Shown piece after piece: positions 15,756 through 25,621 of a DNA stretch of 64,000 bases. Under the pieces are notes generated by a model. The model had not been told where the DNA came from, did no database searches, and worked only from the letters and a program-made list of their open reading frames with translations. A program made the position numbers and the translations under genes. Position 1 is the first letter of the stretch. Every line of letters starts with the position of its first letter. Source of the stretch: Actinomyces naeslundii (GTDB lineage Bacteria; Actinomycetota; Actinomycetes; Actinomycetales; Actinomycetaceae); assembly GCF_001956585.1 (NCBI RefSeq), contig NZ_MSRR01000019.1, positions 99,267-163,266 of the forward strand, given 5' to 3'.

Positions 15756-17168
15756 ATGACGTTCACTCTTCCGGCCCAACCGGTCGTGCTGCCGGCAGCC
15801 GACACCGTGAGCCACACGGACAATCACATGCAGCTCATCGCGGCCGCCCTGCTCGGCATCGCCACGATCATCGTGCTCATCGTCTGGCGCAAGATGCACC
15901 CCTTCCTTGCCCTGACGCTGGGCTCGGCGGTCCTGGCCGTTGTCGCAGGCATCCCGCTGGCCGATACCTTCACCGCATTCACCAAGGGAATGGGATCCAC
16001 GATCGGTGACGTGGGCACCCTCATCGCCTTCGGGGCGATCATCGGCCGTCTCCTCATCGACTCCGGTGGCGCCGACCAGATTGTCGACACCGTCCTGGCC
16101 CGCACGCCCGGCCCCCGCCTTCCCTGGGCGATGGCGCTCATCGCCTTCGTCGTCGGCATCCCGCTGTTCTTCGAGGTCGGCATCGTCCTGCTCATCCCCG
16201 TGGTCATGATCGTCGCCCGGCGGGCCCACCAGCCGCTCATCGCGCTGGGCGTGCCCGCCCTGGCTGGTCTGTCCGCGCTCCACGGTCTCGTGCCACCGCA
16301 CCCCGGACCGCTCATTGCCATCAACGCCGTCAAGGCCGACCTGGGGCTCACCCTCGGACTGGGGCTGCTGGTCGCCGTACCCACGGTCATCATCTCCGGG
16401 CCCATCGCGGCCCGCTTCATGGCCAGGTGGGTGCCGATTGAGGCGCCCGAGCCACTGGGGGCCTCGGACGACGAGTACGAGGGGCCACGACCCTCCTTCG
16501 CGACCTCGATCATGGTGGTCCTGCTGCCCGTGGGACTCATGCTTCTGCGCACCGTCGTCGAGACCCTCGTCCCCGAGGACAGTGACAACCCGGCAGTCCA
16601 CGCGGCCCTGTTCGTGGGCAAGCCGATCGTCGCCCTGCTAATCACGGTCCTGGCCTCCATGTACCTCTTCGGAACCCGCCTGGGGCTGAGCGCCGACAAC
16701 GTCAGCGGACGGGTCGGGGCCTCGCTCGGACCCATCGCCGGGATCCTGCTCATCGTCGGGGCAGGAGGAGGGTTCAAGCAGACCCTTGTCGACTCAGGGA
16801 TCGCCAGCATCATCGCCACGTGGATCCAGCAGGCGGCCGTACCCGCTCTCCTGGCCGGGTGGCTCGTTGCCGTCGCCGTGCGCCTGGCCACCGGATCGGC
16901 GACCGTAGCCACCATCACCGCGGCCGGCATCATGGCGCCGTTGGCCAGTCACATGCCGCAGACCGAGGTCGCTCTTCTCGTCCTTGCGATCGGTGCCGGC
17001 TCCGTCTTCCTCTCTCACGTCAACGATGCCGGCTTCTGGCTGGTCAAGGAGTACTTCGGGATGACTGTGGGGCAAACCTTCAAGACCTGGTCGCTGATGG
17101 AGACGGTCCTGTCCGTGGTCGCGATGGCGACGATCAGCCTCCTGGCGCTCGCCCTGGGAGTCCTCTGA
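15756..17168 (+). CDS. gntT: Gluconate:H+ symporter, GntP family
   Basis: A 470-residue membrane protein with about 12-14 hydrophobic segments. Family features are the early AAALLGIATIIVLIVWRKMHPF, the loop ALHGLVPPHPGPLIAINAV, GGGFKQTLVDSGI and the C-terminal SHVNDAGFWLVKEYFGMTVGQTFKTWS, which together are diagnostic of GntP/GntT permeases. It would import gluconate for the kinase encoded upstream. ACGGAGAC precedes the ATG. Confidence 0.93.
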   Translation: MTFTLPAQPVVLPAADTVSHTDNHMQLIAAALLGIATIIVLIVWRKMHPFLALTLGSAVLAVVAGIPLADTFTAFTKGMGSTIGDVGTLIAFGAIIGRLLIDSGGADQIVDTVLARTPGPRLPWAMALIAFVVGIPLFFEVGIVLLIPVVMIVARRAHQPLIALGVPALAGLSALHGLVPPHPGPLIAINAVKADLGLTLGLGLLVAVPTVIISGPIAARFMARWVPIEAPEPLGASDDEYEGPRPSFATSIMVVLLPVGLMLLRTVVETLVPEDSDNPAVHAALFVGKPIVALLITVLASMYLFGTRLGLSADNVSGRVGASLGPIAGILLIVGAGGGFKQTLVDSGIASIIATWIQQAAVPALLAGWLVAVAVRLATGSATVATITAAGIMAPLASHMPQTEVALLVLAIGAGSVFLSHVNDAGFWLVKEYFGMTVGQTFKTWSLMETVLSVVAMATISLLALALGVL

Positions 17169-17397
17169 CCGGCCGTCGAGGTATGTGAGCGGGGTCCTTG
17201 GGACGTGGCGGATCCTCGGGCAGGATGGCTCCCTGGTCCGGGCGCCGCCCGGCCTGGCTGGTGCCCCGGTCCCGGCGCGCGTCGACACATCTACGCGCCG
17301 CGCCGTCGAACCGTGTCCGCCGGCACCTCACGCACCGACGCGCACGCCGCCAGCGACTCGCGCCGGCGTGCTCGCGGTCCCAATCGACAGGACCCTC

Positions 17398-18924
17398 GTG
17401 GCCGCACACCGCACCTCCGCCTCCCATCGTTTCGCCTCTGGGAAGACCCCGGCCGCCGGGGAGGCCACCTTCGCCTCCCTCGGCGTGGACTCTGACCTCG
17501 CCGCCGACCTCGACGCCCGCGGTTTCACCGCGCCCTTCCCCATCCAGGCCGCCACCCTGCCCGACACCCTCGCCGGGCGCGACGTGCTCGGACGCGGCCG
17601 CACCGGCTCGGGCAAGACCCTGGCCTTCAGCCTCCCGCTGGTCCAGCGCCTGGCTCAGCAGGACAAGGCCCGCCCCGGCCACCCCATCGGCCTGGTCCTG
17701 GCCCCCACCCGCGAGCTCGCCCTCCAGATCGCCGAGGTCATCGAGCCCCTGGCCCGCGTCGTCGACATGGACGTGACCACCATCTTCGGCGGGGTCTCCG
17801 CCAAGCCGCAGGAGAAGGCCCTCAAGGATGGGGTCGACGTCGTCGTCGCCTGCCCCGGCCGGCTCCTGGACCTCATGGGGCAGGGGCTCGTCAGCCTCGA
17901 CGAGGTCGAGATCACCGTCCTGGACGAGGCCGACCACATGGCCGACCTCGGCTTCCTGCCCAATGTCCGTCGCATCCTGCGCGCCACCCCGCAGCGCGGC
18001 CAGCGCATGCTGTTCTCCGCCACCCTCGACAACGGCGTGGACGCGCTGGTCAAGGAGTTCCTCCACAACCCGCTGTAGCACTCCGTGGACCCCTCGACCT
18101 CGCCCGTGGACGCCATGACCCACCGCGTATGGATGGTCGCGGACAAGACCGCCAAGGACGGCGTCGTGCGGCGCCTGGCCTCCGGGGAGGGGCAGCGCAT
18201 CCTGTTCACCCGCACCAAGCACCTCGCCCGGCGCTTGGCTCGCAAGCTCGTCCAGACCGGGATCCCCGCCGCCGAGCTGCAGGGCAACATGAGCCAGAAC
18301 GCGCGCGAGCGCGCCATGCGGGCCTTCTCCACCGGGCAGGTCCACGTCATGGTCGCCACCGACATCGCCGCCCGGGGGATCGACGTCTCCGGCGTCGAGC
18401 TCGTGGTCCACGTCGACCCGCCCGCCGAGCACAAGGCCTACCTGCACCGCTCGGGCCGCACCGCCCGCGCCGGGGCCGCCGGGAGCGTCGTCACCCTCGT
18501 CCTGCCCGAGCAGAAGCACGATGTCCAGGTCCTGCTCAAGAAGGCGAGGATCCGCGCGGATATCGAGCGCATCCGACCCGACGACGGCGCCGTGACCGCC
18601 CTCGTGGGACAGGTCACCGACGCGATCGCGCTGGAGGACATGCCCGAGGGCGTGGCCGTCAAGGGCGGCAGCCCCAGCGGGCGGGCCTCCACCGGACGGC
18701 CGGGACACGGTCACGGTGAGGCGGGACGGGGCCGAGCCGGACGAGCCGGCCGTAGCGGCGGGGCGCGTGGAGGGCACGGTGGGCGCGGTGCGAAGCGGCG
18801 CGGCGGAAGCGGCCAACGGGGCTCCGGGCAGCCCTCCGGTCGGGGAGGCCGCAGCGGCGGAGCTCGTGGTGGGCGCGGAGCCCGGGGTCGCGGAGCCAAG
18901 GGAGGCCAGGGAAGTCCTGCCTGA
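17398..18924 (+). pseudogene. DEAD-box RNA helicase gene split by an in-frame TAG
   Basis: One reading frame encodes a full DEAD-box helicase except for an amber codon at 18076-18078. Before it lies RecA domain 1: Q-motif region FASLGVDSDLAADLDARGFT, Walker A GRTGSGKT, DEAD (LDEADHMADLGFLP) and SAT (FSATLD). After it, in the same frame, lies domain 2: LFTRTKHLARRLARKL, VATDIAARGIDVSGVELVVH and HRSGRTARAG, then an R/G-rich tail of about 80 residues. The break falls in the linker. A GTG at 18085 could start the second half but has no ribosome site. Start GTG 17398 follows AGGACC; the frame is open further upstream. Recent inactivation, readthrough or a base error are all possible. Confidence 0.8.
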
Positions 18925-19060
18925 CGCCTCGCTCCCGCACTGAGTCCCCATCCGCGTCGGTGAGCGTCGTCGGACGCTGGTAGCCCGACCCAGGCCCGGG
19001 CCGAGCGGAACTGGAGCACCAGTGCTACGGTCGAGTGGCTGACGACGATCGGGAAGGCGG

Positions 19061-19966
19061 GTGGAGGTCGTGGCGGCGCATTTTTCGCGGAGGGCCCTGA
19101 CCGGGGCGATGGCAGGTCTCTTCCTGGGCGGGTGTGCTGCTCGCGGTCCGAGGCAGGCGTCTGCGCACCCGACCCCGCCCCCGTACCTGCGCTCGCGTGG
19201 GCTGGGCGATGAGCCCAACCTGGACCCGGCGTCGGGGGACCTGCCTGCTCCCGCGGCCTTCTCCTACACCGACTCCGACGACGAGACCTCCGACTGCATC
19301 TTCTACGCAGCGGACGGTGCGCCTGTGGGGCTGGTTGTCTACCTCGACGGCGATGGGCAGTTCTTCCACAGTCAGGGCGGTCAGAGTCAGGATGAGAGGT
19401 CTCCCGGCGGCCTGGCAGGTGTTGGGGGCGTCGTCGAGGCCGCGGGCGCTCGAGGGTTCGACGTCGTCTCGGTGCGTTCTCCCGGAGACGATGGAATGTG
19501 GTGGTTGGAGGACCAGGACGGGAAGATCCGCTACCTGGAGGAGACGCTCGACTACGTGGCCGCCGAGTGCGGGGCCAACATGGATCAGCTGTGGCTCGTG
19601 GGCTACTCCGGCGGCTCTGAGTTCATCAGTCAGCGGTTCTTCCCCGCCTATGCCGAGCGCATGCCGGGCGGGGGCTTCATCAACTTCGGGGGCGGTGACG
19701 CGCCCGAGGAGAGGGCGGCGGCCTTCTCCGGAGACGCCAAGGAACGGCTCTCGCTGAACTGGGTGACCGGAACCCGTGACGTCTCCAGCAACAGCCTCGA
19801 TGGATTCGACGGCATCGGGCACGCCCGCAACAGCCTGGCCTACTACCGCTCGGCGGGCTTCGGTCACACCTGGAGCGAATGGCCCGACGACGACCATGGC
19901 AGCATCACCGAGAAATTCGGCCGCTACGTCGGGCGCGTGCTTGATGCTGCTGCAAGCGGAAAGTAA
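19061..19966 (+). CDS. Putative secreted alpha/beta-hydrolase (esterase-like) lipoprotein
   Basis: A 301-residue protein with an N-terminal export signal FSRRALTGAMAGLFLGGC (twin arginine and lipobox). The mature part has a nucleophile-elbow motif GYSGGSEF with the likely catalytic serine, preceded by LVVYLDGDGQFF as the first strand and oxyanion region, and HGSITEKF near the end provides a candidate histidine. The substrate is unknown. GTG 19061 is the first start; GTG 19070 is an alternative. It stands alone between the broken helicase gene and tRNA-Lys. Confidence 0.65.
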   Translation: MEVVAAHFSRRALTGAMAGLFLGGCAARGPRQASAHPTPPPYLRSRGLGDEPNLDPASGDLPAPAAFSYTDSDDETSDCIFYAADGAPVGLVVYLDGDGQFFHSQGGQSQDERSPGGLAGVGGVVEAAGARGFDVVSVRSPGDDGMWWLEDQDGKIRYLEETLDYVAAECGANMDQLWLVGYSGGSEFISQRFFPAYAERMPGGGFINFGGGDAPEERAAAFSGDAKERLSLNWVTGTRDVSSNSLDGFDGIGHARNSLAYYRSAGFGHTWSEWPDDDHGSITEKFGRYVGRVLDAAASGK

Positions 19967-19993
19967 GAAAAGGCTGCCTCGGAGGTTGGATAG

Positions 19994-20029
19994 TGAGTCT
20001 TTGGAGCAGTACGCGAAACGTAAGACTCA
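19994..20029. terminator. Hairpin after the esterase-like gene
   Basis: Perfect 8-bp arms TGAGTCTT (19994-20001) and AAGACTCA (20022-20029) with a 20-base loop, 28 bp after the stop codon. No T-run follows, so terminator function is only possible. Confidence 0.3.
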
Positions 20030-20169
20030 GCCGTGAGACCCGGATATGTCGTTGTGGCCGCGCGGCCTGGCCCCACTACCGTTGTCCGTGACTCCCTCAG
20101 TGCCTATCTCGGCTTACGTCCCAGGAACGAGTAGGGCCCCGGTCCCTGGTGGGGCCGAGGCCGGTGCGG

Positions 20170-20243
20170 TACCCCCTGTGGGGCTCGAACCCACGACCTT
20201 CGGATTAAAAGTCCGCAGCTCTGACCAACTGAGCTAAGGGGGC
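20170..20243 (-). tRNA. tRNA-Lys (anticodon TTT)
   Basis: On the minus strand the sequence folds as a complete cloverleaf. The acceptor arm starts GCCCCCT and ends AGGGGGT (G1-U72 closing pair), the D arm reads TAGCTCAGTTGGTCAGAGC, the anticodon arm GCGGACTTTTAATCCG has a CTTTTAA loop (anticodon TTT), and the T arm contains GGTTCGAGCC. CCA is not encoded (the genome reads CCG). Confidence 0.95.
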
Positions 20244-20452
20244 GCACCAACGGCCGGAAGCAGAGTCCAGACGCCGTCGGCAGGTGTCAGCATAACCGGA
20301 CAACCGACCACTGTGTCGAACCCGCCGCGCGGCTGGCCGCCGGCCTTTCCGCCGTCGGCCGGAAGTGAACCGGTGAGGGAGGGCTTGTCCTCTCGCGAGA
20401 CAATAAGCCTGCGCGTCGTCGCCGGCGCGCCCACACCGCGTGAGGAGTCCCC

Positions 20453-21115
20453 ATGGCCCGCCAGTTCCACCGTCCCGCCCGGCTCGACCCCGAGGCCGCC
20501 GAGCAGATCGAGGGCAGCGCCGACACCGCCGTCGCCTCCGAGCTCGCCCACCGGGCCGCTCAGGCCCTCATCGGCGGCTTTCCCGGTACCGAGGACGGCG
20601 ACGACCCCATCACCCGCTCCGGCATCGTCACCGCGGTCGCCACCAACGGCGTCGACGACATCGCCGAGCTGTGGGCGGACTCCCCGGCCACCACCCTGCC
20701 CGGCACCCTGTGGCGCCTGTTCCTCGTGCGCGAGTGGATCCGCCGCGATCCCGGGCTCGTTGCCCGCCGCTACGCCACCCTCGTCGACCTCACCGAGGCC
20801 GACGAAGCCACCACCGCCCGCCTCGAGTCCGCCCTTGGTGAGGCGCGCGCCGTGCTCGCCCCTGCCGACCTGCGCGAGCGCCTCGATGCCGTCCTGGCCG
20901 GTGGCGTCGAGGGCTCAGTCACCGCGATCGCCCCGCTGCTCAGCGCCACCGCCGGCTTCCTGCGCGCTCTGGCGGCCGGCTCCAACCCCGTGTGGATCGA
21001 GGACGACGCCGACGAGCTCGCCGACCGCGTCACCCGCCGCGACTCCGCCCTCCTGGTCACTGCCGACGAGCTCACCGACGCCGCCCGCCGCGCCGCCGCA
21101 GGCCTCCTCGACTGA
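20453..21115 (+). CDS. Conserved hypothetical protein
   Basis: A 220-residue soluble, acidic protein that I do not recognise. It is mostly helical in appearance (ASELAHRAAQALIGGFPG, then TLWRLFLVREWIRRDPGLVARRYATLVDL) with no signal peptide or membrane segment. GTGAGGAG precedes ATG 20453 at good spacing, and codon use is like that of its neighbours, so it is a real gene. It starts 210 bp beyond the divergently oriented tRNA-Lys and is followed by the 120-bp element copy B. Confidence 0.7.
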   Translation: MARQFHRPARLDPEAAEQIEGSADTAVASELAHRAAQALIGGFPGTEDGDDPITRSGIVTAVATNGVDDIAELWADSPATTLPGTLWRLFLVREWIRRDPGLVARRYATLVDLTEADEATTARLESALGEARAVLAPADLRERLDAVLAGGVEGSVTAIAPLLSATAGFLRALAAGSNPVWIEDDADELADRVTRRDSALLVTADELTDAARRAAAGLLD

Positions 21116-21149
21116 GAGGGCCTTGCGCAGGGGCTATCCGAGCGCGGGA

Positions 21150-21269
21150 TGTCCAAATCGGTGACAAAGGCCCGGAGCAAGCGCCCGTAGGTGGATCAAA
21201 ACCGCATGATTCCGCGGTTCTGCTGAAGGCGTGAAGAGTGTGCAGGCTCCTTTGTCACCGATTAGGACA
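21150..21269. repeat. 120-bp palindromic element, copy B
   Basis: Ends TGTCCAAATCGGTGACAAAG and CTTTGTCACCGATTAGGACA in inverted orientation (one mismatch). The central palindrome AACCGCATGATTCCGCGGTT lies exactly at offset 51-70. The 30-bp arms are unlike those of copies A, C, D and E. It is 34 bp after the end of the hypothetical gene at 20453. Confidence 0.88.
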
Positions 21270-21573
21270 CCAACGGCACCATCGGCGAGATCATGAGCGC
21301 TGCGTCGGTGCAGTACCCACGCGCATCGTTGTCGCTGTGGGCAGGAAGGCCGTGCTGACGCTCGGATGCGGTTGCCGAACAGCCGCTGCACGAGGACTGG
21401 ATCGCCGTGAGGAACAGGTAGGTGCGCCGGAGGAGACGTGGGGGAGCGCGAGCGGGGTCGCCTATCGACCGTGAGTCCTCAAGAGCGGGCGGGAGTGGCG
21501 GTAGCTTGCGCACTCGCCGAACTGGAGCGGATCGCCGCCCCACAAGGCCGCCCGGACGTGGGACCATGTGGAC
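21270..21573. other. Intergenic region upstream of ppk
   Basis: About 300 bp between the 120-bp element copy B and the ppk start. I see no convincing gene, hairpin or PHO-type repeat here; it must hold the ppk promoter. Confidence 0.4.
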
Positions 21574-24411
21574 ATGACCAACGACGCGCACCACTCCGCC
21601 CCCACGCCGCTCTCCCGCTTCCTGGGCGGGTGGATGCGCCACCCGAGTCCCCAGGAGCCCGAGCAGGTGTCCGACGACGTCGAGGCGGCCGAGGCGGCCC
21701 AGTCGGCGGTGTCCCCGGAGGCCGCGGGCCCCGGCGAGCCGGCGGTCTCGGCCGAGGTCGCCGAGCCCGAGGGCCAGAGTGAGCCTGACGACGCCCCGGC
21801 CTCTCCCGACGGGTCGCCCACCGACGACGGGAGCCCCGAGGGACACAAGGCTGCCGAACACCCAGAGGGACCCGACGACTCAGCCGACTCCGAGGACAGC
21901 GAGGAGTCCGTCGAGGAGGAGCACATCATCGAGGTCGCCGATCCGCGAGACTTCGCCGATGACTCCGGCCCCCAGTACGAGGATGAGGACTTCGACGACA
22001 TCGTCGGCGGCGAGGCGGCCCCGGCTCCCGGCCCCATCGGCACCGCGACCCCCGCCATCGCGCCCTCCTCCATCACCTCCGCCAGCTCGCAGTCGGCACC
22101 TTCCGCCGCTGAGGCCCTGGCGACGCCGTCGACCGCCGCGCCGGGGGAGCAGGGAGCCTCCGCCCCCGGCAGCGCGGCCAGCTCGGGCCATGCCGTCAGC
22201 CCTGTCAGCGCAGCCTCCTCGGCCACCGCTGCCACCGCGGCCGACGCCGCGGCCTCGGCCGCCTCCGCCGACACCGCCCAGGTCGACCCCGAGGACCTCC
22301 TGCCGCCCCTGAAGTCCTTCAAGAACCGCTTCATCGACCGGGAGCTGACCTGGCTTGACTTCAACGAGCGGGTCCTGGAGCAGGCCGAGGACCACACCCT
22401 GCCCCTGCTGGAGCGCGCCTGGTTCCTGGCGATCTTCTCCTCCAACCTGGACGAGTTCTACATGGTGCGCGTCGCCGGGCTCATGCGCCGCATCAAGGCC
22501 GGCATCACCCCGGTGCGCGCCTCCGGCCTGGACGCCAACCAGGTCCTGGCCCAGGTCACCAGCCGCGCCAAGGAGCTCACCGCCCGCCAGGCCGCCCTCT
22601 TCCAGGAGGACATCCGCCCCGCCCTGGCCGGTCACAACGTGGACATCCTGGGCTGGGACGAGCTCAACTCCGACCAGCAGGAGCGCCTGACCCGCTACTT
22701 CCGCCACCAGATCTACCCGGTCCTGACCCCGCTGGCGGTCGACCCCTCCCACCCCTTCCCCTACATCTCGGGCCTGTCCCTCAACCTCGCTGTCATCCTG
22801 CGCAACCCGCGCAGCGGCAAGGAGCACTTCGCCCGCATCAAGGTCCCCGACTCCCTGCCGCGCCTGGTCCAGGTCCCCGGCCGCGAGCTCGACGCCGCGG
22901 ACAAGGCCGCCGGCTGCGCCGTCATCCCCCTGGAGGTCGTCGTCGGTCAGCACCTCGACCACCTCTTCCCGGGCATGGACATCCTGGAGCACCACCTTTT
23001 CCGGGTCACCCGCAACGAGGACCTCGAGGTCGAGGAGGACGACGCCGAGAACCTCCTCAAGGCCATGGAGAAGGAGCTCGAGCGGCGCCGCTTCGGCGAC
23101 TGCGTGCGCCTGGAGGTGGAGGACACCATCTCCTCATTCACCCGTCGCTACCTGGTGCGGGCCCTGGGTCTCAAGGGCGACGACGTCTTCGAGCTCCCCG
23201 CCCCCCTGGACCTGACCTGCCTCAACCAGCTCCACGACCTGGACATCCCCGACCTGAAGTACCCGCGCTTCGTGCCGGTGACGGCCGCGGGCCTGGCCGC
23301 CTACGAGTCCTCCTCCGCGCCGGACGTCTTCGCCGCCATGCGCGAGCACGACGTCCTCCTGCACCACCCCTACGACTCCTTCTCCACCTCAGTCCAGGAG
23401 TTCGTGGCCCAGGCCGCCGCCGACCCCAAGGTCCTGGCCATCAAGCAGACCCTCTACCGCACCTCCGGCGACTCCCCGATCGTGGACGCCCTCATCGAGG
23501 CCGCCGAGGCCGGCAAGCAGGTCGTCGCCATCGTGGAGATCAAGGCCCGCTTCGATGAGGAGGCCAATATCTCCTGGGCCCGCAAGCTTGAGCGCGCCGG
23601 CGTCCACGTCGTCTACGGCATGGTCGGCCTCAAGACGCACTGCAAGCTGCTGCTCGTCGTGCGCCAGGAGTCCGACGGCCTGCGCCGCTACTGCCACGTC
23701 GGCACCGGCAACTACCACCCCAAGACCGCCCGTGGCTACGAGGACTTGGGGCTTCTGACCTGTGACCGCGACGTCGCTCAGGACCTGACCACCCTGTTCA
23801 ACCAGCTCTCCGGCTACGCCCCGCGCGCCCGCTTCCGCCGCCTGCTCGTGGCTCCCCGAGGCCTGCGCGACGGGCTCGTCGAGCGCATCGAGCAGGAGAT
23901 CACCAACCACCGGGCCGGCCTGCCCGCCTGGATCCGCATCAAGGTCAACTCCATCGTCGACGAGACCGTCATCGACGCCCTCTACCGCGCCTCGCGCGCG
24001 GGGGTGCCGGTCGACATCGTCGTGCGCGGCATCTGCGGTCTGCGCGCCGGTGTCGAGGGTCTCAGTGAGAACATCCGCGTGCGCTCCATCCTGGGGCGCT
24101 TCCTGGAGCACTCGCGCATCTACGCCTTCGCCGGCGGCGGCCAGACCGAGCTGTTCATCGGCTCGGCCGATCTCATGCACCGCAACCTCGACCGCCGCGT
24201 CGAGGCCCTGGTGCGCATCACTGATCCCGCCATGGTCGAGGACCTTGAGTGGCTGGTCACCCACTGCGCCTCCGACGACGTCTCCTCCTGGCACCTCCAG
24301 CCCGACGGCTCCTGGGAGCGTCACCTCGTTGACGCGGAGGGCAACCGCCTCGAGGACATCCAGACCAGCCTCATGGCCCGGGCGCGCTCGCGCGTCAAGG
24401 GTCGTCACTGA
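21574..24411 (+). CDS. ppk: Polyphosphate kinase 1 with long acidic N-terminal extension
   Basis: Reversibly makes inorganic polyphosphate from ATP. The enzyme proper begins near residue 245 with [21 protein letters not shown] and [16 protein letters not shown], and continues through [29 protein letters not shown] (phosphate-accepting histidine candidate, about His689), [17 protein letters not shown] and [19 protein letters not shown], as in full PPK1. The first 240 residues are low-complexity, rich in Ala, Pro, Glu, Asp and Ser, and probably disordered; most PPK1s lack them. ATG 21574 is used here; GTG 21568 is also possible. A MutT1-like gene follows after 12 bp, the order also seen in mycobacteria. 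Confidence 0.95.
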   Translation: MTNDAHHSAPTPLSRFLGGWMRHPSPQEPEQVSDDVEAAEAAQSAVSPEAAGPGEPAVSAEVAEPEGQSEPDDAPASPDGSPTDDGSPEGHKAAEHPEGPDDSADSEDSEESVEEEHIIEVADPRDFADDSGPQYEDEDFDDIVGGEAAPAPGPIGTATPAIAPSSITSASSQSAPSAAEALATPSTAAPGEQGASAPGSAASSGHAVSPVSAASSATAATAADAAASAASADTAQVDPEDLLPPLKSFKNRFIDRELTWLDFNERVLEQAEDHTLPLLERAWFLAIFSSNLDEFYMVRVAGLMRRIKAGITPVRASGLDANQVLAQVTSRAKELTARQAALFQEDIRPALAGHNVDILGWDELNSDQQERLTRYFRHQIYPVLTPLAVDPSHPFPYISGLSLNLAVILRNPRSGKEHFARIKVPDSLPRLVQVPGRELDAADKAAGCAVIPLEVVVGQHLDHLFPGMDILEHHLFRVTRNEDLEVEEDDAENLLKAMEKELERRRFGDCVRLEVEDTISSFTRRYLVRALGLKGDDVFELPAPLDLTCLNQLHDLDIPDLKYPRFVPVTAAGLAAYESSSAPDVFAAMREHDVLLHHPYDSFSTSVQEFVAQAAADPKVLAIKQTLYRTSGDSPIVDALIEAAEAGKQVVAIVEIKARFDEEANISWARKLERAGVHVVYGMVGLKTHCKLLLVVRQESDGLRRYCHVGTGNYHPKTARGYEDLGLLTCDRDVAQDLTTLFNQLSGYAPRARFRRLLVAPRGLRDGLVERIEQEITNHRAGLPAWIRIKVNSIVDETVIDALYRASRAGVPVDIVVRGICGLRAGVEGLSENIRVRSILGRFLEHSRIYAFAGGGQTELFIGSADLMHRNLDRRVEALVRITDPAMVEDLEWLVTHCASDDVSSWHLQPDGSWERHLVDAEGNRLEDIQTSLMARARSRVKGRH

Positions 24412-24423
24412 GACGGCCGTGCC

Positions 24424-25452
24424 ATGAGCTCGTCCAGCAAGAAGAACAGCTCGCGTGAGACCGTGAAGGCCGCAGGCGCCCTCGTGTGGCGCGAGAACGG
24501 CAAGCACCTCGAGGTGCTCCTGGTCCACCGTCCCCGCTACGACGACTGGTCCATTCCCAAGGGCAAGGTCGACCCCTGCGAGTCCGTGCGCACCTGCGCG
24601 GTGCGAGAGGTCGCCGAGGAGACCGGCGTGCAGGTCGTCCTGGGTCAGCCCCTCAGCCGCGTCCACTACAAGCTCGCCGACGGCTCCCGTAAGAAGGTCC
24701 ACTACTGGGCCGCCCGTGTCGCCCTCGACGCCTCGGCCGCCGTCGCCGCACGCTGCGCCGTCAAGCCCGCCTCCACCAAGGAGGTCGACGCCGTCGAGTG
24801 GCTGCGCGTGGGGCAGGCCCGCAAGCGCCTGACCTACTCCTACGACCGTGACCTGCTCGGCGAGCTCGTCGACCTGTGGGAGGACGGCAAGCTCGACACC
24901 TGGACCCTGGTCCTCGTGCGCCACGGCCGCGCTGTCAAGCGTTCCGTGTGGAACCGCCCCAAGGAACGGGACAAGGAGACCGACGAGGCCACCCGCCCCC
25001 TGACCCACGACCAGGGCGAGACCCGGGCCCGTGCCCTCGTCCCGATCCTCGCCGCTTACGGGGTGGGCCGCGTCATCACCAGCCCCTGGAAACGCTGCGT
25101 GGACACGGTTGCCCCCTACGCCACGGCTGCGGGCCTGACCCTGGAGACGGCCGGCGCCTTCACCGAGATGGCCCACGCGAAGAACCCCAAGGGCGTGCGC
25201 TCTCTGGTCAAGAAGGTCCTGCGCGTGCGCGAGGAGCCGACGGCGCTGTGCACCCACCGGCCCGTCCTGCCCACCATCATGGACGTCGTCTCCCAGTACG
25301 CCCCCGGCAAGCTCCTGCGCTCCGTGCCCGATAGGGACCCCTGGCTCAAGACCGGGGAGATCCTCGTGGTCCACATGGCCCGCCGCCCCCGCGGCAAGAT
25401 CCGCGCCGTCGCCATTGAGAAACAGCGCCCCGTGCTGTCCGAGGGGCGCTGA
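24424..25452 (+). CDS. NUDIX hydrolase fused to histidine phosphatase (MutT1-like)
   Basis: A 342-residue two-domain protein. Residues about 10-145 are a NUDIX domain with the box GKVDPCESVRTCAVREVAEETGV, and residues about 160-340 a phosphoglycerate-mutase-like phosphatase with LVRHGRA and SPWKRCVDT. Mycobacterial MutT1 has the same layout and breaks down 8-oxo-GTP and diadenosine polyphosphates. It follows ppk at 12 bp without its own strong ribosome site, so it is likely co-transcribed; the ppk-mutT1 order is shared with mycobacteria. Confidence 0.9.
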   Translation: MSSSSKKNSSRETVKAAGALVWRENGKHLEVLLVHRPRYDDWSIPKGKVDPCESVRTCAVREVAEETGVQVVLGQPLSRVHYKLADGSRKKVHYWAARVALDASAAVAARCAVKPASTKEVDAVEWLRVGQARKRLTYSYDRDLLGELVDLWEDGKLDTWTLVLVRHGRAVKRSVWNRPKERDKETDEATRPLTHDQGETRARALVPILAAYGVGRVITSPWKRCVDTVAPYATAAGLTLETAGAFTEMAHAKNPKGVRSLVKKVLRVREEPTALCTHRPVLPTIMDVVSQYAPGKLLRSVPDRDPWLKTGEILVVHMARRPRGKIRAVAIEKQRPVLSEGR

Positions 25453-25506
25453 CCGGGGCCTCCGACCACCACGCCGAACCGACCGGTGACGCTCCTCACG
25501 GAGAGT

Positions 25507-25528
25507 GTTTACCTTTCGTTTACCGACG
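25507..25528 (+). promoter_or_regulatory. PHO box upstream of pstS
   Basis: Two adjacent 11-bp direct repeats, GTTTACCTTTC (25507-25517) and GTTTACCGACG (25518-25528), match the actinobacterial PhoP target pattern of 11-bp direct repeats beginning GTTCACC. The site ends 93 bp before the pstS start, suitable for activation of the pst operon under phosphate shortage. Confidence 0.75.
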
Positions 25529-25621
25529 TCACCCGGAACCTTCATCCGGGGCGCCTATCGTCACCGCTGCCTGACAGTCGTCCGGCACCCGACCCACCTC
25601 CCGACTCAGCGAGGAGAGCCT

